26,113 nt of DNA from Endotrypanum monterogeii (GCA_000333855.2 CM007331.1:227520-253632); one strand, 5' to 3'. Shown: positions 1-10,144, numbered from the stretch's first letter. Program-made: numbers and translations. Notes: generated from the letters alone by a model not told the origin.

Positions 1-10
1 CCTTCTCTTT

Positions 11-43
11 ACCCGTTATTTCTTTTTTTTTTTTCCCCCTCAG
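11..43 (+). promoter_or_regulatory. Candidate trans-splice acceptor, distal
   Basis: A T-run followed by a C-run ends in CAG, with AG at 42-43. This is one of the strongest tract-plus-AG combinations upstream of the poly-Q gene. If used, the leader would be about 1040 nt and still ATG-free. Confidence 0.35.
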
Positions 44-982
44 CTCTTGTTCCCCCCCCCCCCCGCCTTTTCAGCGTATAATCACTTCCGTTTCTATACA
101 CACCTTCGGTTGTGACGCACCGAGCTACAATACTCCTTTTTTATTTGAAAAAAAGAAAAACAAGGTCCTTTACTGTTTTGTATATTCCCCCCAATTTTTT
201 TTTTTTTGCTTTGATTTTGTTCAGAGAGCTCTTCATCTGAAGGAGCAAGGAAACATCAACGAAAAGAATATATAACCCCAAGTAGCTGTGTCTGCGTTTC
301 GCCCCGCTTTTCCCTCTTTGCTTCTTCCTTCTATCCTGCCCCTCCCTTCCTCACCACCGAACCCACGTCCCACCCGAAGTGGTCAGCCTTCACTGAGACC
401 ATAACTACAGATTTTGTACCGGACTGTCGGCTGTTAATTTTCCGCTGTTCTTTTTTTTTTGTTCTCCCCCTTTTTTCACTTTCTTCGAGATTTCATTTCG
501 CTGCATTAAACATTTCCTAACCGACTGCTTCTCATAGCCCCCCTGTCCCCTCCTGCCTCTCCCCCGCCCTCTTTATTTATTTTTATTTTATTTTTTTGCT
601 TTCCTCGCATTGACTTCAGAGAATATTAGTTGACACTCGTCTGTTCTCCCAACTTCATTTCCTTGCATTAATTTTCTGTTAGTATATATATATTTATATA
701 TAAATTTGTGGCATTTTTCCCCATCCTTCTGCTTGCGCGCCTAACCTTTGCCGCAGCTTTCCAGCTCATCCGTCCCGACACTCTTTTGCTTTCCTTTTTT
801 TTTTCTTTCTCAAGAAGAATTTTTTTTTTTTTTTCGGTCGGCACGTACACACACACACACACAGTCATTCATCTCGGTTCTCTTCTCCTACTCACGTGAT
901 CGCTACTACCGGTCACCACTGCATACCAGGCCGTCTCGTGCCGTTGCTCCGTTCTCCAGGTGCAGTGGAGCACGCCTCGTGT

Positions 983-1003
983 GAGCCTTTGCATTCTTCT
1001 CAG
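983..1003 (+). promoter_or_regulatory. Candidate trans-splice acceptor, proximal
   Basis: A short pyrimidine-rich stretch ends in TTCTTCTCAG, with AG at 1002-1003, 82 nt before the ATG at 1086. The leader from here has no ATG and carries a short GA repeat at about 1042-1053. It competes with acceptors at 814, 224 and 43. Confidence 0.4.
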
Positions 1004-1085
1004 CTTCTGGGTGAATTGTCGAGGATTACTGTAGCCTGAAGCGAGAGAGAGAGAGCTGCTGAGCACCAGCGAGTCAGATACAGTC

Positions 1086-2270
1086 ATGTTCCCACCCGCT
1101 TTATGGGAATCTACAGCAGGCTCTGGAGATGCGGATGGCGAGCAGTTCCAGTGGCAAGGTATCGAAGATCGAATTCGCCGCCAGCAGCAGGCACACTCAC
1201 AATTCAGCGACTTCTCAACTTCCGCGCAAGCATACTCGATGCCCTTCACCGCCGTGGATGCTTCCACCTTCTTTTCGTCATCTGTGAGCAGTGTTCCTCC
1301 ACTGTGTTGGGCTCCTTCGACGCTGCATCCTCAGCAGGCTTCGCACGCCTCCCAAGATGTATGGAGGCAGGAGCACGAAGGGCATCAGCGAATTGTATCG
1401 CCCACCAAGCACACCCTCGGCGCCCAGCTCGCCCCCGAAACAAATGCCGCTCCGACGGGCGCCGACGAAGCACTCACAATGCCACCCAATGCGTTGTCAG
1501 GAGAGATGAAACATTCCAGCGGATCTGTCCAACACAACACCGACCACAGGGCCGCCTCTGATGATTACCAGCTGCGTGCGTCTCCTCAGATTCACGCGGA
1601 CAAGTGTGCGTCCTTGTTCACTTCGCTGTCGTCGAGGCCCTCCTCACCACTGACCTCATCGCCTGCACCAGAGGAGCAAATTTTAAGGTGCACTTCTTTC
1701 CGCCCGTCGACGGCGCCTGTTGCCTTCATGGACGACGTGGATTTTGCCCGTGCGATGTACGGTCAAGTGGAGTTCGTGAATCGACTCTGTGACGGCAACG
1801 ACGCCTACGATCAAGACCGAAGCGGAGGGTCGAAGGGGATGAGCAGATTCTCCGACTTGCCTCGTCCCTCTGCTCAGCAGAACGTGCTGCGCCCCGTTGT
1901 CCCGAGCGCAAAGGAGGCCATCGCTGACACCTTGCTGGAGTCAGCGGAGGAGCGAGTTAAGATGGGAAAGGCAGCAAGAGCTTCTTCTTTTGCAGCAGAT
2001 GAGGTGGTGGCGGCACCGAACATGTTGACCTCATCAATATCGCAGCAGCTGAACACCTCCTCAGGGCTCAACAGTTCCGTGGACGAGTTGGACGAGTTCC
2101 GTGCCTACGCAGCTGCTTGCGCTGCGGAAGCCAGCCCCTCGCGGGGTACATCTATCCAGAGCCGCAACAACTGGGATGACCGTAAGCACAGGCAGTCGCA
2201 GGAGTCTCCAGGGCTCAGCCTCACCTCTCTCTCACATGTACAAGGAAAGTGCTTTCTTCCGTCCCTGCAG

Positions 2271-2311
<41 letters not shown>

Positions 2312-4361
2312 GCAGGTGTGTCTCGTCTCATCTCAGTCCTCGGTGCAACCCTGGACCAGCTCGAGTCGGGCCGGCGGTGCCGACGACGCGCCGGCTCTCA
2401 ACTGCAGCCCCAACCACGGCGGCTTGCAGACATATCCAACGAGTCAGCGCTCGTCGCAGAGCATGTGCCCGTATCCCGGCGGGGCCATCTCCGGATTGAG
2501 CACTGTTGCGGGCCCAACTTTATCTGTCAACAGCGCCTACACATCATCAGCGCCATCCCTCAATGCTTCCAGTGGCTACTACCCAATGGGGGCCACCCCC
2601 CCGCCTCCTGGCCAACCTCACGCCACCGTGACGTGTCCCTCATCTATCGAGAATTCGATGACAGGATCATCTGCGCCGGGGATGCTACCAGATTTACAAT
2701 ATCAGAGACACGGCTACGCCATACGGGCGCCCATACAGACTTTCTCGTCCAGTGAGGCGACCTCTGCCTCTCCGTACGCCTCCTCTCCGGTATGCTGTGC
2801 GGTGGCATCTCCATCATCGGTACCCTCGTCGAGCCTTGCTGCAACGGCTCCCGGAGGTGGCGGCATGAATGCGGTAACGCTGTTTTACTTGGGTCCACCG
2901 ACAGCCTTTGCCGGGTTGGGGCCCATGGGATTTCCTTCGCAGGTGAGCACACCGCCCCCCGGCAGTGTTCCCAGCCAGTCGTGCTCCTTCAACCTGCCGC
3001 CATCTTCCACACCGGAGAACACGGCACCGGGATCGCACTACGTGTACGTGCAGGCTTATCCGTCAGCGAACTATTCTCAGTCGCTATCACAGCCTATGCA
3101 GCAGTATACAGGGCAGTGCGCCCCACAAATGCCTCACGTGGGTGTGGCAACGGTGGCGGCCGAGCAGGCGGTGCCTTCCTCTTCTTCCTCCTGTTCCTCG
3201 AACACCAAAACCGTGTCTGCCGCTGCTTTAGCAGCGGTGGAGAGCTCCACGCAGGCCACGAGCACCGAAGCCTCGCCCGCCAGCAAGGAGGGCAGACTGG
3301 TGTACCCCAAAATACGAGAGGTTTGTCTCTCAGCAAATTCTGAATTATCGCGTAAACAGGTGAACGTCCACGGCGCTATGCTCAACGTCTTGTCGTACTA
3401 TCCATACAACAAAAATGCGCCACCCGCGCCGACAGCACACATCGTGACGGGCGCCGTGTCGCAGACTCCGAGTATCTACACACAACCCTTCGGTGCGCCA
3501 AGTTGGTTGGGGGGCCGGCCCATGAACAGTAATACGGAAGCCAATTTTGGGGGAGGTTGGCGATCCACAGAGGATGCCCAGGGCGAAGCGACAGGCGAGG
3601 TTGCTTCCCTTCACACAGGAGGGGATACTTGTGCGCTGGAGAAGGCCCCAGTGCTGCCCATTTTCATTCAAATGTTTCCCTGTGAGCTTCGTGACCGCGT
3701 CGGTCTTTTGAATCGTGTCATCGAGGCGACATGCGGGCGAGACGCCGGCGTTGTGCAGGGCTTCGAGACCCGCTCGGAGACTTCTTTTATTGCCCAGGTG
3801 CGGACCAACGATGTGTGGAGTTTGATTTATAGGCTGCGGTGTCGTGTGCTGATGGATAGGTTTGGCTTTTGGTACGCGGCCGACATCAACCAGTACGTGC
3901 GCATGAAAGAGTACTGTGAGAGTGTCCGGCGCCTGCCGCAGCAGACCAGACATCTTCAAACCGATGGGCTTCCCTGCATGCCCCTCGTGGTCGAGCTCTC
4001 GCGTTCCGTGGACCGCTCCTTCGTCACAGAAAATACCGCACCCCGCTGCTTTGACGAGATTGTTCCTATCGCCGCAGTGGATCGCCATCGCGCGCGTCTG
4101 CAAGGCGGAGGGTCGCCGACTCAGGGCAACTACACCAGCGCGGGCGTGGGTAGTGGTATGGCTTTCACAGGCATTCATGGAGATCCACTCTCGGTGCCAG
4201 AGGGTTCTGCGGTGCATCTGACCAACGAAGGCCACATGATGGTAGTTCCAGCACACATGATGCCAGGCGTTGCGGATAACAGCTACAGGGGGGGCGCCAG
4301 TGCATCGACACTCTACGCCGATCCTCGGTTTCTGTCTGTCTACCGCTCACAAGGTAGATAA
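1086..4361 (+). CDS. Poly-Q, Ser/Pro-rich protein with conserved C-terminal domain (hypothetical)
   Basis: A 1091-aa intronless frame starting at the first ATG after 1085 ATG-free bases and ending in TAA. Residues 1-735 look disordered: Ser-, Pro-, Ala- and Gln-rich, with 16 consecutive Gln at 395-410. Two denser segments follow: about 739-790 (starting VYPKIREVCLS) and about 856-977, where hydrophobic strands and helices alternate (PIFIQMFP at 858-865, FGFWYAAD at 926-933, then a basic stretch and DGLPCMPLVVELSRS at 960-974). The order strand-helix-strand-strand-helix-strand in 858-933 could be an RRM-like fold, but RNP consensus motifs are not obvious. There is no signal peptide or membrane segment. 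A disordered poly-Q protein with one compact domain fits a post-transcriptional regulator; this is inference. I cannot name it. It heads the + strand array and is followed by a very long gap. Confidence 0.9.
2268..2315 (+). repeat. CAG/CAA trinucleotide repeat encoding poly-Q
   Basis: Sixteen consecutive Gln codons, 14 CAG and 2 CAA (at 2271 and 2292), encode Q395-Q410. The two CAA interruptions break the pure CAG run. The neighbouring frames are also open across this tract, as poly-Ser and poly-Ala, which is a by-product of the repeat. Confidence 0.95.
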
Positions 4362-5516
4362 GATAAGCTCAGCCGTGCTCACATGGGGCGTACGCCGCAA
4401 CTACCTGTACTGGACCTTTCATGTTTATATAGTTTTTCTCATTCGTGTGCTCCTCTGTGCGTTAGCGCTCCACAGGGCTTTAAAAAAAAAAAAACAATAT
4501 GTTACCTCCCTCTCAAACTCACACACGCGACCAAAAAAAAAAAAAATAATAATAGGTGTAGAATACTTATTGCTTTCGCTACGGCTGCTACTGCCTGGGG
4601 GAGGGAGAGGTATCGTTGATGCTCCTGTGCAAGGCGTGGTGGGGTGCTTGGGAACTGAGCGAGTCACAGAAACATAAAGGCCTCTGTTGGTCCGTGCGCA
4701 CCTCTCTCTCTTGTTTTATATCTCTTAGTTAGAAAAAAAAAAAATATATATATATATATTATTTTTTTTCGAAGTATTCGTTTTTTGGGCGCAGTTTTTT
4801 TTTTTTTTTCCTGTCGCATGTGCGCGGGCGTTATGGTATTTTTTATGTATTTTCTCCCTTCTCTCTTTTTATTGAGTGTAGTGGGCTGGTCTGTCGCGCC
4901 TGGGGAGGGTGGGGCGTAGGAGTGGTTTTGTTCACCCTCGCGTCTGGATGCTATCTTGCAGGGGCTTACTCCCTCTTCTCTCCCCGTTATCGTCGTCGTC
5001 GTCATGTATAACTTCATTTTTTTTTTTTTAGTGCAGTGCCCACTATAGTTTTCACCTGCCTTTTTTTTTGTGTCACCGACTCCCTCGCATATATGCATAT
5101 ATATATATATTTTTTTGCCACTCGCCTTTTCTCTCCTGAAGGTAGCTTTTTGAGTTGTTGCTTTGCTTGCTTCCAATGTTTATATGCATATATGTATATA
5201 TATATATATATATATATACATTTATATGAGGAGGAGGGGGATCAATCAAGCGAGCGAGCGAGTAGGTGAGTTGGAGAGTGGGGTAGTATCTTGACTTTTG
5301 TTTTCAGCGCCTCCTCGATTTTTTTTTTTCTCCGCCTTTTTCATTTTCGTTTGACTAGTATTTTTGTTTCTGGACTCCCCCCAAAACAAATACGTAGTCT
5401 TCTCTGTCCCCAATGCCGTGGAAAGGTGTGTCTTTTTTTTTCTCCCCTCCCTTCCCCTCTAAAAAAAAAAACGTGTGAATACATCTTTGTGTAGCGGAGG
5501 ATGGCGCAGATACTGC

Positions 5517-5534
5517 GCACTCGAATTCGAGTGC
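5517..5534. repeat. 18-bp perfect palindrome
   Basis: GCACTCGAATTCGAGTGC is identical to its reverse complement and is centred between 5525 and 5526. It lies in a short non-repetitive patch between an A-run (5461-5471) and the large (TA)n array at 5585. Its function is unknown. Confidence 0.9.
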
Positions 5535-5584
5535 TTATAGATTCGTGGCCTCCCTTCTGCATTGAATGTTTTAAAACCAACAAT

Positions 5585-5654
5585 GTATATATATATCTAT
5601 ATATATATATATATATATATGCATATACACACAAATATATATATATATATATAT
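5585..5654. repeat. Compound (TA)n microsatellite
   Basis: About 70 bp of almost pure TA, interrupted by single C, GC and CACACA units. It is the longest TA array in the window and is self-complementary, so it can form hairpins or cruciforms. Confidence 0.95.
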
Positions 5655-7089
5655 GTAAATATCATGTCTTTTTTTGCAGGTGTTGAAGCATACCGGAGGA
5701 GGAGAGATGAAGAGATACGATATAGTGTTGGGGATCACTCCCCGCCCCACCCGCCTTCTCTCTCGCTCTTACTGGCAACAATGCATGTTTCTCTTTTTGT
5801 TGCCGCGTCTGCATCTGTTCAGACACGCAGACGGAGTGGGAGTTTTTTTTTTTCACCATACAGTTTCCGCGTTCTTTTTCTCCTCCTTTCTCTGACTATT
5901 TGAGATGCTTTGCTCGCATCACCCACTGGCTGGTTGCTCTGGTATCGCGTTTATATATTTATTTATGTACATGTCATCGATGTGTATGTGTGTGGTGATC
6001 ACCATCGTGAGATCATTCGCTGATGTCGGTTATGCACGTAGTGAATCTGTGGTGGGCAAAGCATCTCCACGCCAGCGTACATGTAACTGCTAGACCAACC
6101 TCCCCTGCCCTTCTTAAAAAAAAAATTGTTTCATCTCATTTTTTTTTTTTGTACGACTGTCTCCTATATTCACAGTGCGGTTGTCTGTACATCTTCCCCA
6201 CTTTTTTTTTTTTGCTTCTTTTTGTTTATTTGAAAACAATCTTCACCATTGCATGGCTAGGATATTCTCTCAGCATGTGCTCGAATATGCCTGCGTTGTT
6301 CTCAGGAGGTTCTCCTTCAAATGACCTACAGATAAACTTTGCGTGTTTTCGCGTCTCGCTGCCTCTTTTTTTTTTTTCCACTGGTTATACCTAAGGGATT
6401 CGTTGCTGCACCTTGTCGCCTTAAAATTTTTTTTTTTCCTCCTGTTTAATTCATGTAGACGATATACAATATGTACACACGAGGGGAGGGTCTATTTATG
6501 AGGCAAAGGAAAGCAAAACACCTCCCTCCCTTCCTCCTTTTGTCCTCCTCCAAACAACAAAAACAAAAAAAATCAATACCCATATGTTTCTGAGTGTATG
6601 TCTCTGTCGATGTATCCTGCAGATTTTCGTGTGTTTATGCATAGGTACACATCTAAAGATGTATACGTGAGGTCCGGTGGGTCTGTTGGTGTGGTTGCTC
6701 ATCTCCCTACGTCTGCTCACCTTTTTTTTTTTTGATCTGTCGGTGTTTTGTGTATTCTTAACGAGGGAGAAGAGGAGGGGGAGGGAAAATAGTGTTTGGG
6801 TAGCGGTTGAGAGGGTGGTGGTGAGACTGAGGGAAAACGCGAGGGGCTATGGCACGTGTATTTGTATCTTATCAAGAAATTATTATTTTTTGAGTTGGCT
6901 AGTGGGTGATCTTTTTGATTTCAGGCGGCGAATGCGCAAATTTCTGCATTTCTGTGCTCTTGCTTCATTCATAAGTGGAAAAAAAAACATATATGTATGT
7001 TGTCCCTCTTCCCCCCTCTTCCCTCTCCCTCTCCCTCTCCCTCTCTCTTTTCCTTTCTCCTCTTGCTGTCTTGAGTACATCTTCCCTGC

Positions 7090-7124
7090 CTGATGACTTC
7101 ATCAGTATACACCGTATAACGGTG

Positions 7125-7128
<4 letters not shown>
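7090..7128. repeat. Two back-to-back inverted repeats before (TA)n
   Basis: CTGATGA (7090-7096) pairs with TCATCAG (7099-7105). Directly adjacent, TATACACCGT (7106-7115) pairs with ACGGTGTATA (7119-7128) across a 3-nt loop. A (TA)n array follows immediately to about 7166. This is a seen sequence structure of unknown function. Confidence 0.85.

Positions 7129-7166
<38 letters not shown>
7124..7166. repeat. (TA)n microsatellite
   Basis: A near-perfect TA array of about 40 bp that abuts the double inverted repeat at 7090-7128. Confidence 0.95.
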
Positions 7167-7169
<3 letters not shown>

Positions 7170-7399
7170 TTTGCGCGCAGGCGGAGTAGCATATGCGACC
7201 TTGGAATCAGTGAATCCACTACTCCTTTTTTTTTTTTTCGTGATACCCCTCCTCCATCGACACGCACACGCACGCACACGCACGCACGCACACTGTCTCG
7301 CCTAGTATTATATTTCAATCATCATTCACTCATTTTGCTCATGTTTAGTCGAACCTGCTGCACTCCTCGTTTTTTTTCTTTTTCTTATATATACATTTA

Positions 7400-7400
<1 letters not shown>

Positions 7401-7434
<34 letters not shown>
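7401..7434. repeat. (GT)n microsatellite
   Basis: A GT dinucleotide array with one GC interruption near its 5' end. It is complementary to the (CA)n array at 8472-8494 in the same gap. Confidence 0.95.
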
Positions 7435-7578
7435 TTCATTTTCGTTAGTGGCTTTCCCCTCTCTGAGCTTGTGCTTGTATGTGTGCGTCTGTCAGCTCCA
7501 TTCTTCACTGCTCTTCCCACCCCCGATAATTTCCTCTGGACCTCGCTGCTGTGCCATCTGGATAGAGGAGGAGGTGGA

Positions 7579-7601
7579 GGGGGGGGGAGGGAGGGGAGGG
7601 G
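7579..7601 (+). repeat. Potential G-quadruplex motif
   Basis: Runs of 9, 3, 4 and 4 G are separated by single A residues, which satisfies the usual four-run G-quadruplex pattern with 1-nt loops. It is on the + strand, so it would be present in RNA if this is 3' UTR. Confidence 0.7.
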
Positions 7602-8471
7602 CTATGTTTGTCAACAAGGCTATATGCCCGTACAACCCCCCCCTCCTTGCGTACTGGGGTCATGTTTATTTATTTAGTCTCTCTCTGTCTCTCTTCGCTT
7701 CATGTTCGTGTCGCGTTGATAGGGAAGTGAGTATGTTTCTTTTTTTGCCTATCGTGCGGTTGCAGATTTCTTCTTCCATGTACGCATATGCAAATACATG
7801 TACTCGTCTTGATTTTTTCCCCCTTTTCTCCATTACAGGTTCTCTGACAGCACCCCCGCCCTAAGCTGCTCAACTAGGCTTCGGTGCTTATGTATTGTTC
7901 TTATGTCCCTCTCTCTCTCTCTCTCCCTGTGTGGCGCGTGTATCATTTTATGTATCTTTTGGCTATGCAGCCTGATGAGCTGATCGTGCACCTTCATATC
8001 AGGTTGTGTGTCCTCCACTACGTAGCCATGCGGCTGCATTTCCCTCCCCGTGCTGTATATTACTTGGGCCTGATTATTTATTACTGCGCGTTTCGGCACT
8101 GTTTTCTCGCCCTCTTTTCTGTTCACAAGTGCTTTTTTCTTTGTGTGTGATGTATGGGCACATATCCGTCCTCGGATCTGTCTCTGCGTATGCTCAAGTG
8201 TGTGGCAGTCACACGTGCCTCTCTCTTTTAGTATTCCCCCCCTACTTGTCGGGGTATTTGTATATTTCTTCTTTCCCCCTTTCTTTCTTTACACGCGTCG
8301 GTCATGTATGTGTGTTTTAACTATTTTCCGAAGCGCTATTCCGCAGGTACATAAATTTCTATTTTTTTTTTCTAGTCTGTTCACCATTCTCGCTCCTCTC
8401 CCGCTCCAGATGTTTCTTTTTCCGCCCAGCTCGCCGCCTTCTCGGACCAACGAACACGAAGAAGAAGCGAG

Positions 8472-8494
8472 ACACACACACACACACACACACA
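8472..8494. repeat. (CA)n microsatellite
   Basis: A perfect CA/AC array of about 23 bp followed by an A-run. Confidence 0.95.
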
Positions 8495-9127
8495 AAAGAA
8501 AAAAAAAACAAATAGATGAGCTTTGCTGGATATATATTTATATATTTGTGTGTGTGAGGGGGTAGTGTGAGTGTGGCGGGCAATAGTCTTCGTCTTCTTC
8601 TGCATGCCCTCCAGTTTTCTCATGGGTACTATATATGTATATTCTTTCGCTCTCCTGTAACCTTTTTTTTTTTTCTTTGCGCAGGCGCTCTTACTGTGTG
8701 TCTCGCCTCGTCGTCACCACCACTACCACTCATCACACCGAGGTGCTATGCTATGTGCCTAGTGGATGGTGGTGCTCTCGTTTTCTCTTGCTTGCAGTGT
8801 GTATGCGCACATGTATCCACCGTGCTTCTCCTCATTGCTTTCCCCCTTTGTTCTCCACTGCCCCCCCCCCTCGCTATCCCTTTGCCCCCTTCAACAACAA
8901 CACATCCACACAAAAGGTATCTTTTTTTTTTTTTCGGTTTTCTATTCGTGTGGTGTAGTAGTGGTGGGAAGGATAAACCAATAACACGGACACAGGATCC
9001 GTGCCGGCATCAGAATATATATATATATATATATATATAGATGTGTGTGTGTGTATATGTGTATACAATATTCCAGAAACGTTTAAATGACGGTTGGATC
9101 CTTGATGTGATGGACTAAAGGGAGGAA

Positions 9128-9147
9128 GGGGTGGGGTGGGGGGTGGG
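9128..9147 (+). repeat. Potential G-quadruplex motif
   Basis: G4-T-G4-T-G6-T-G3 on the + strand, with single-base loops. It is the first of three G-run clusters within about 450 bp upstream of the aminopeptidase leader. Confidence 0.7.
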
Positions 9148-9446
9148 TGCAGGTGTGTGTGAGTGTGCGCCCCGTGTACAGTAACTGAGAGGGAATCTTT
9201 CTCGCTTTTTCTTTTCTTTTTTTTTACCGTGTCCACTGCATTTTTTTTTCTGAATTTATCTATGCTTATCGATAGCAGGCGGTGCCCGTGTAAGAAAAAA
9301 TGAAAGACTAAGGGTATGGGCAGTGGGCGTCGACAGAGTTAGTGGGTAGAGTGGACATGGCGAGTTTGTGCACTCTTCCTGAACATAAGAAAGAAAAAGA
9401 AAAAAAAACGTGAAAACTGTTGGGATTTATGATAGGGGAGGAAGAA

Positions 9447-9477
9447 GGGGGGGGGAGATGAGGGGGGGGGACCCCCC
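9447..9477 (+). repeat. G-run cluster with G6/C6 inverted repeat
   Basis: A G9 run (9447-9455) is followed by G9-A-C6 (9462-9477). The second part can fold as G6/C6 with a 4-nt loop, and the two G-runs could also contribute to a quadruplex. Confidence 0.65.
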
Positions 9478-9553
9478 ATGGTAGCTGTGTGTTGTGCAGC
9501 CACTTCCATGGGTATTGGTCCCACACTCCTTGTTTCATGCGTTTTTTTTTTTC

Positions 9554-9574
9554 GGGGTGGGGTGGGGAGTGGGG
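9554..9574 (+). repeat. Potential G-quadruplex motif
   Basis: Four G4 runs are separated by T, T and AGT, directly after a T-run. This matches a strong quadruplex pattern on the + strand, about 570 nt before the aminopeptidase ATG. Confidence 0.7.
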
Positions 9575-9940
9575 AATTCTTTCCCCACCTTCTCATCGGC
9601 TTTGCCTTCGCAACCGTCTTCAGTTTACGATTACTAGCCTTACTGAGAAGCACAATCGTTTGTGTCTCCTCCTCCTTATCGTTGCCCTGCGCAACGTACA
9701 CGTGACCTTGCTTCCCATGTTCCCACATCATCAGCCCTCAACTCGTGTGCATATTGATCTGCTTTTTATATATCACGCCTTTCATTTCTCTCTCCATCGA
9801 GTTTTATTATTTATTACGTCATTCCTGAATCTGATACACACATGTACACACACACACACCCGCCACGAAGATTGTTTTTTTGAAATTCTTTCTCCACTGC
9901 TCTGCATACTGTTCCTTTCTCATCATCGTATTTCGTTAAA

Positions 9941-10093
9941 TTTTTTTTTTTGGATTTTTTTTCTCGTGTGCGACTTCCTTGCTTTGGAGTTGCCGATCCA
10001 CCGGCTCTATCATTTAAGATCTCCTCTCCTCTTGTCCCACCTCGGGTTTATCGTTTCTGGTTCTTCCCTATATTCATCATTTGTCATATCGAG
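9941..10093 (+). promoter_or_regulatory. Candidate trans-splice acceptor region for the aminopeptidase gene
   Basis: T-runs at about 9940-9962 precede the first AG at 9988-9989. Further AGs at 10017-10018 and 10092-10093 each follow pyrimidine-rich sequence. There is no ATG between 9845 and 10144, so any of these acceptors delivers the ribosome to the same start at 10145. Confidence 0.5.
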
Positions 10094-10144
10094 GCTCTCT
10101 TCGTGCGTCGACAAATTTTTTCTCGTATCGCTGTGTCCTTATTC

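Larger units (their letters stand above)
1..1085 (+). promoter_or_regulatory. ATG-free upstream region / probable long 5' leader
   Basis: No coding sequence is supported here. Read line by line, the + strand contains no ATG triplet before the start at 1086, whereas the reverse triplet CAT occurs about 17 times. The region is pyrimidine-rich, with T-runs and C-runs (a C-run spans about 51-64), a short (TA)n at 683-702 and (AC)n at 847-863. Several AG dinucleotides follow polypyrimidine tracts (42-43, 223-224, 813-814, 1002-1003), so trans-splicing could occur at more than one place. The strand-specific absence of ATG suggests that much of it is 5' untranslated leader of the downstream gene; that is inference. 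Confidence 0.55.
4362..9844. other. Long intergenic region / 3' UTR without a convincing gene
   Basis: About 5.5 kb separates the poly-Q gene from the LAP leader. Every open frame is short and made of low-complexity translation of T-runs, (TA)n or (CA)n, with no trypanosomatid-like codon use. The region holds many T9-T17 runs, several A-runs, large (TA)n arrays (4744-4759, 5089-5110, 5180-5228, 5585-5654, 7124-7166, 9015-9038), (GT)n at 7401-7434, (CA)n at 8472-8494, a CCCTCT repeat near 7021-7044 and several G-run clusters. Tract-plus-AG sites occur at 5678-5679 and near 8684, but no credible ORF follows them. It most likely holds the 3' UTR of the upstream gene and the intergenic spacer. 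Confidence 0.75.

Noticed and set aside
3345..4256. A 303-aa minus-strand frame inside the poly-Q gene
   Set aside because: It is antisense to the conserved-looking C-terminal part of the + strand gene, where GC-rich third positions create open antisense frames; no family is recognised.
4664..5176. 170-aa minus-strand frame
   Set aside because: It is mostly Lys/Tyr/Ile runs from the reverse of T-tracts and TA repeats.
5707..5895. 62-aa frame after a T-run and CAG acceptor at 5678-5679
   Set aside because: The acceptor looks good, but the protein ends in Phe/Ser runs translated from T-rich DNA and has no recognisable features.
5993..6004. 12-bp perfect palindrome TGGTGATCACCA
   Set aside because: Several palindromes of this length are expected by chance in a window this size.
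7090..7105. TGATGA as a C box of a C/D snoRNA
   Set aside because: No D box (CTGA) with a terminal stem was found at a suitable distance; the sequence runs into a TA array.
7972..8074. CTGATGA ... CTGA as a C/D snoRNA
   Set aside because: The C box lacks a purine at its first position and no terminal stem flanks the boxes.
9340..9365. tRNA A-box-like TAGTGGGTAGAG
   Set aside because: No B box (GGTTCGANNCC) follows and no acceptor stem can be drawn.
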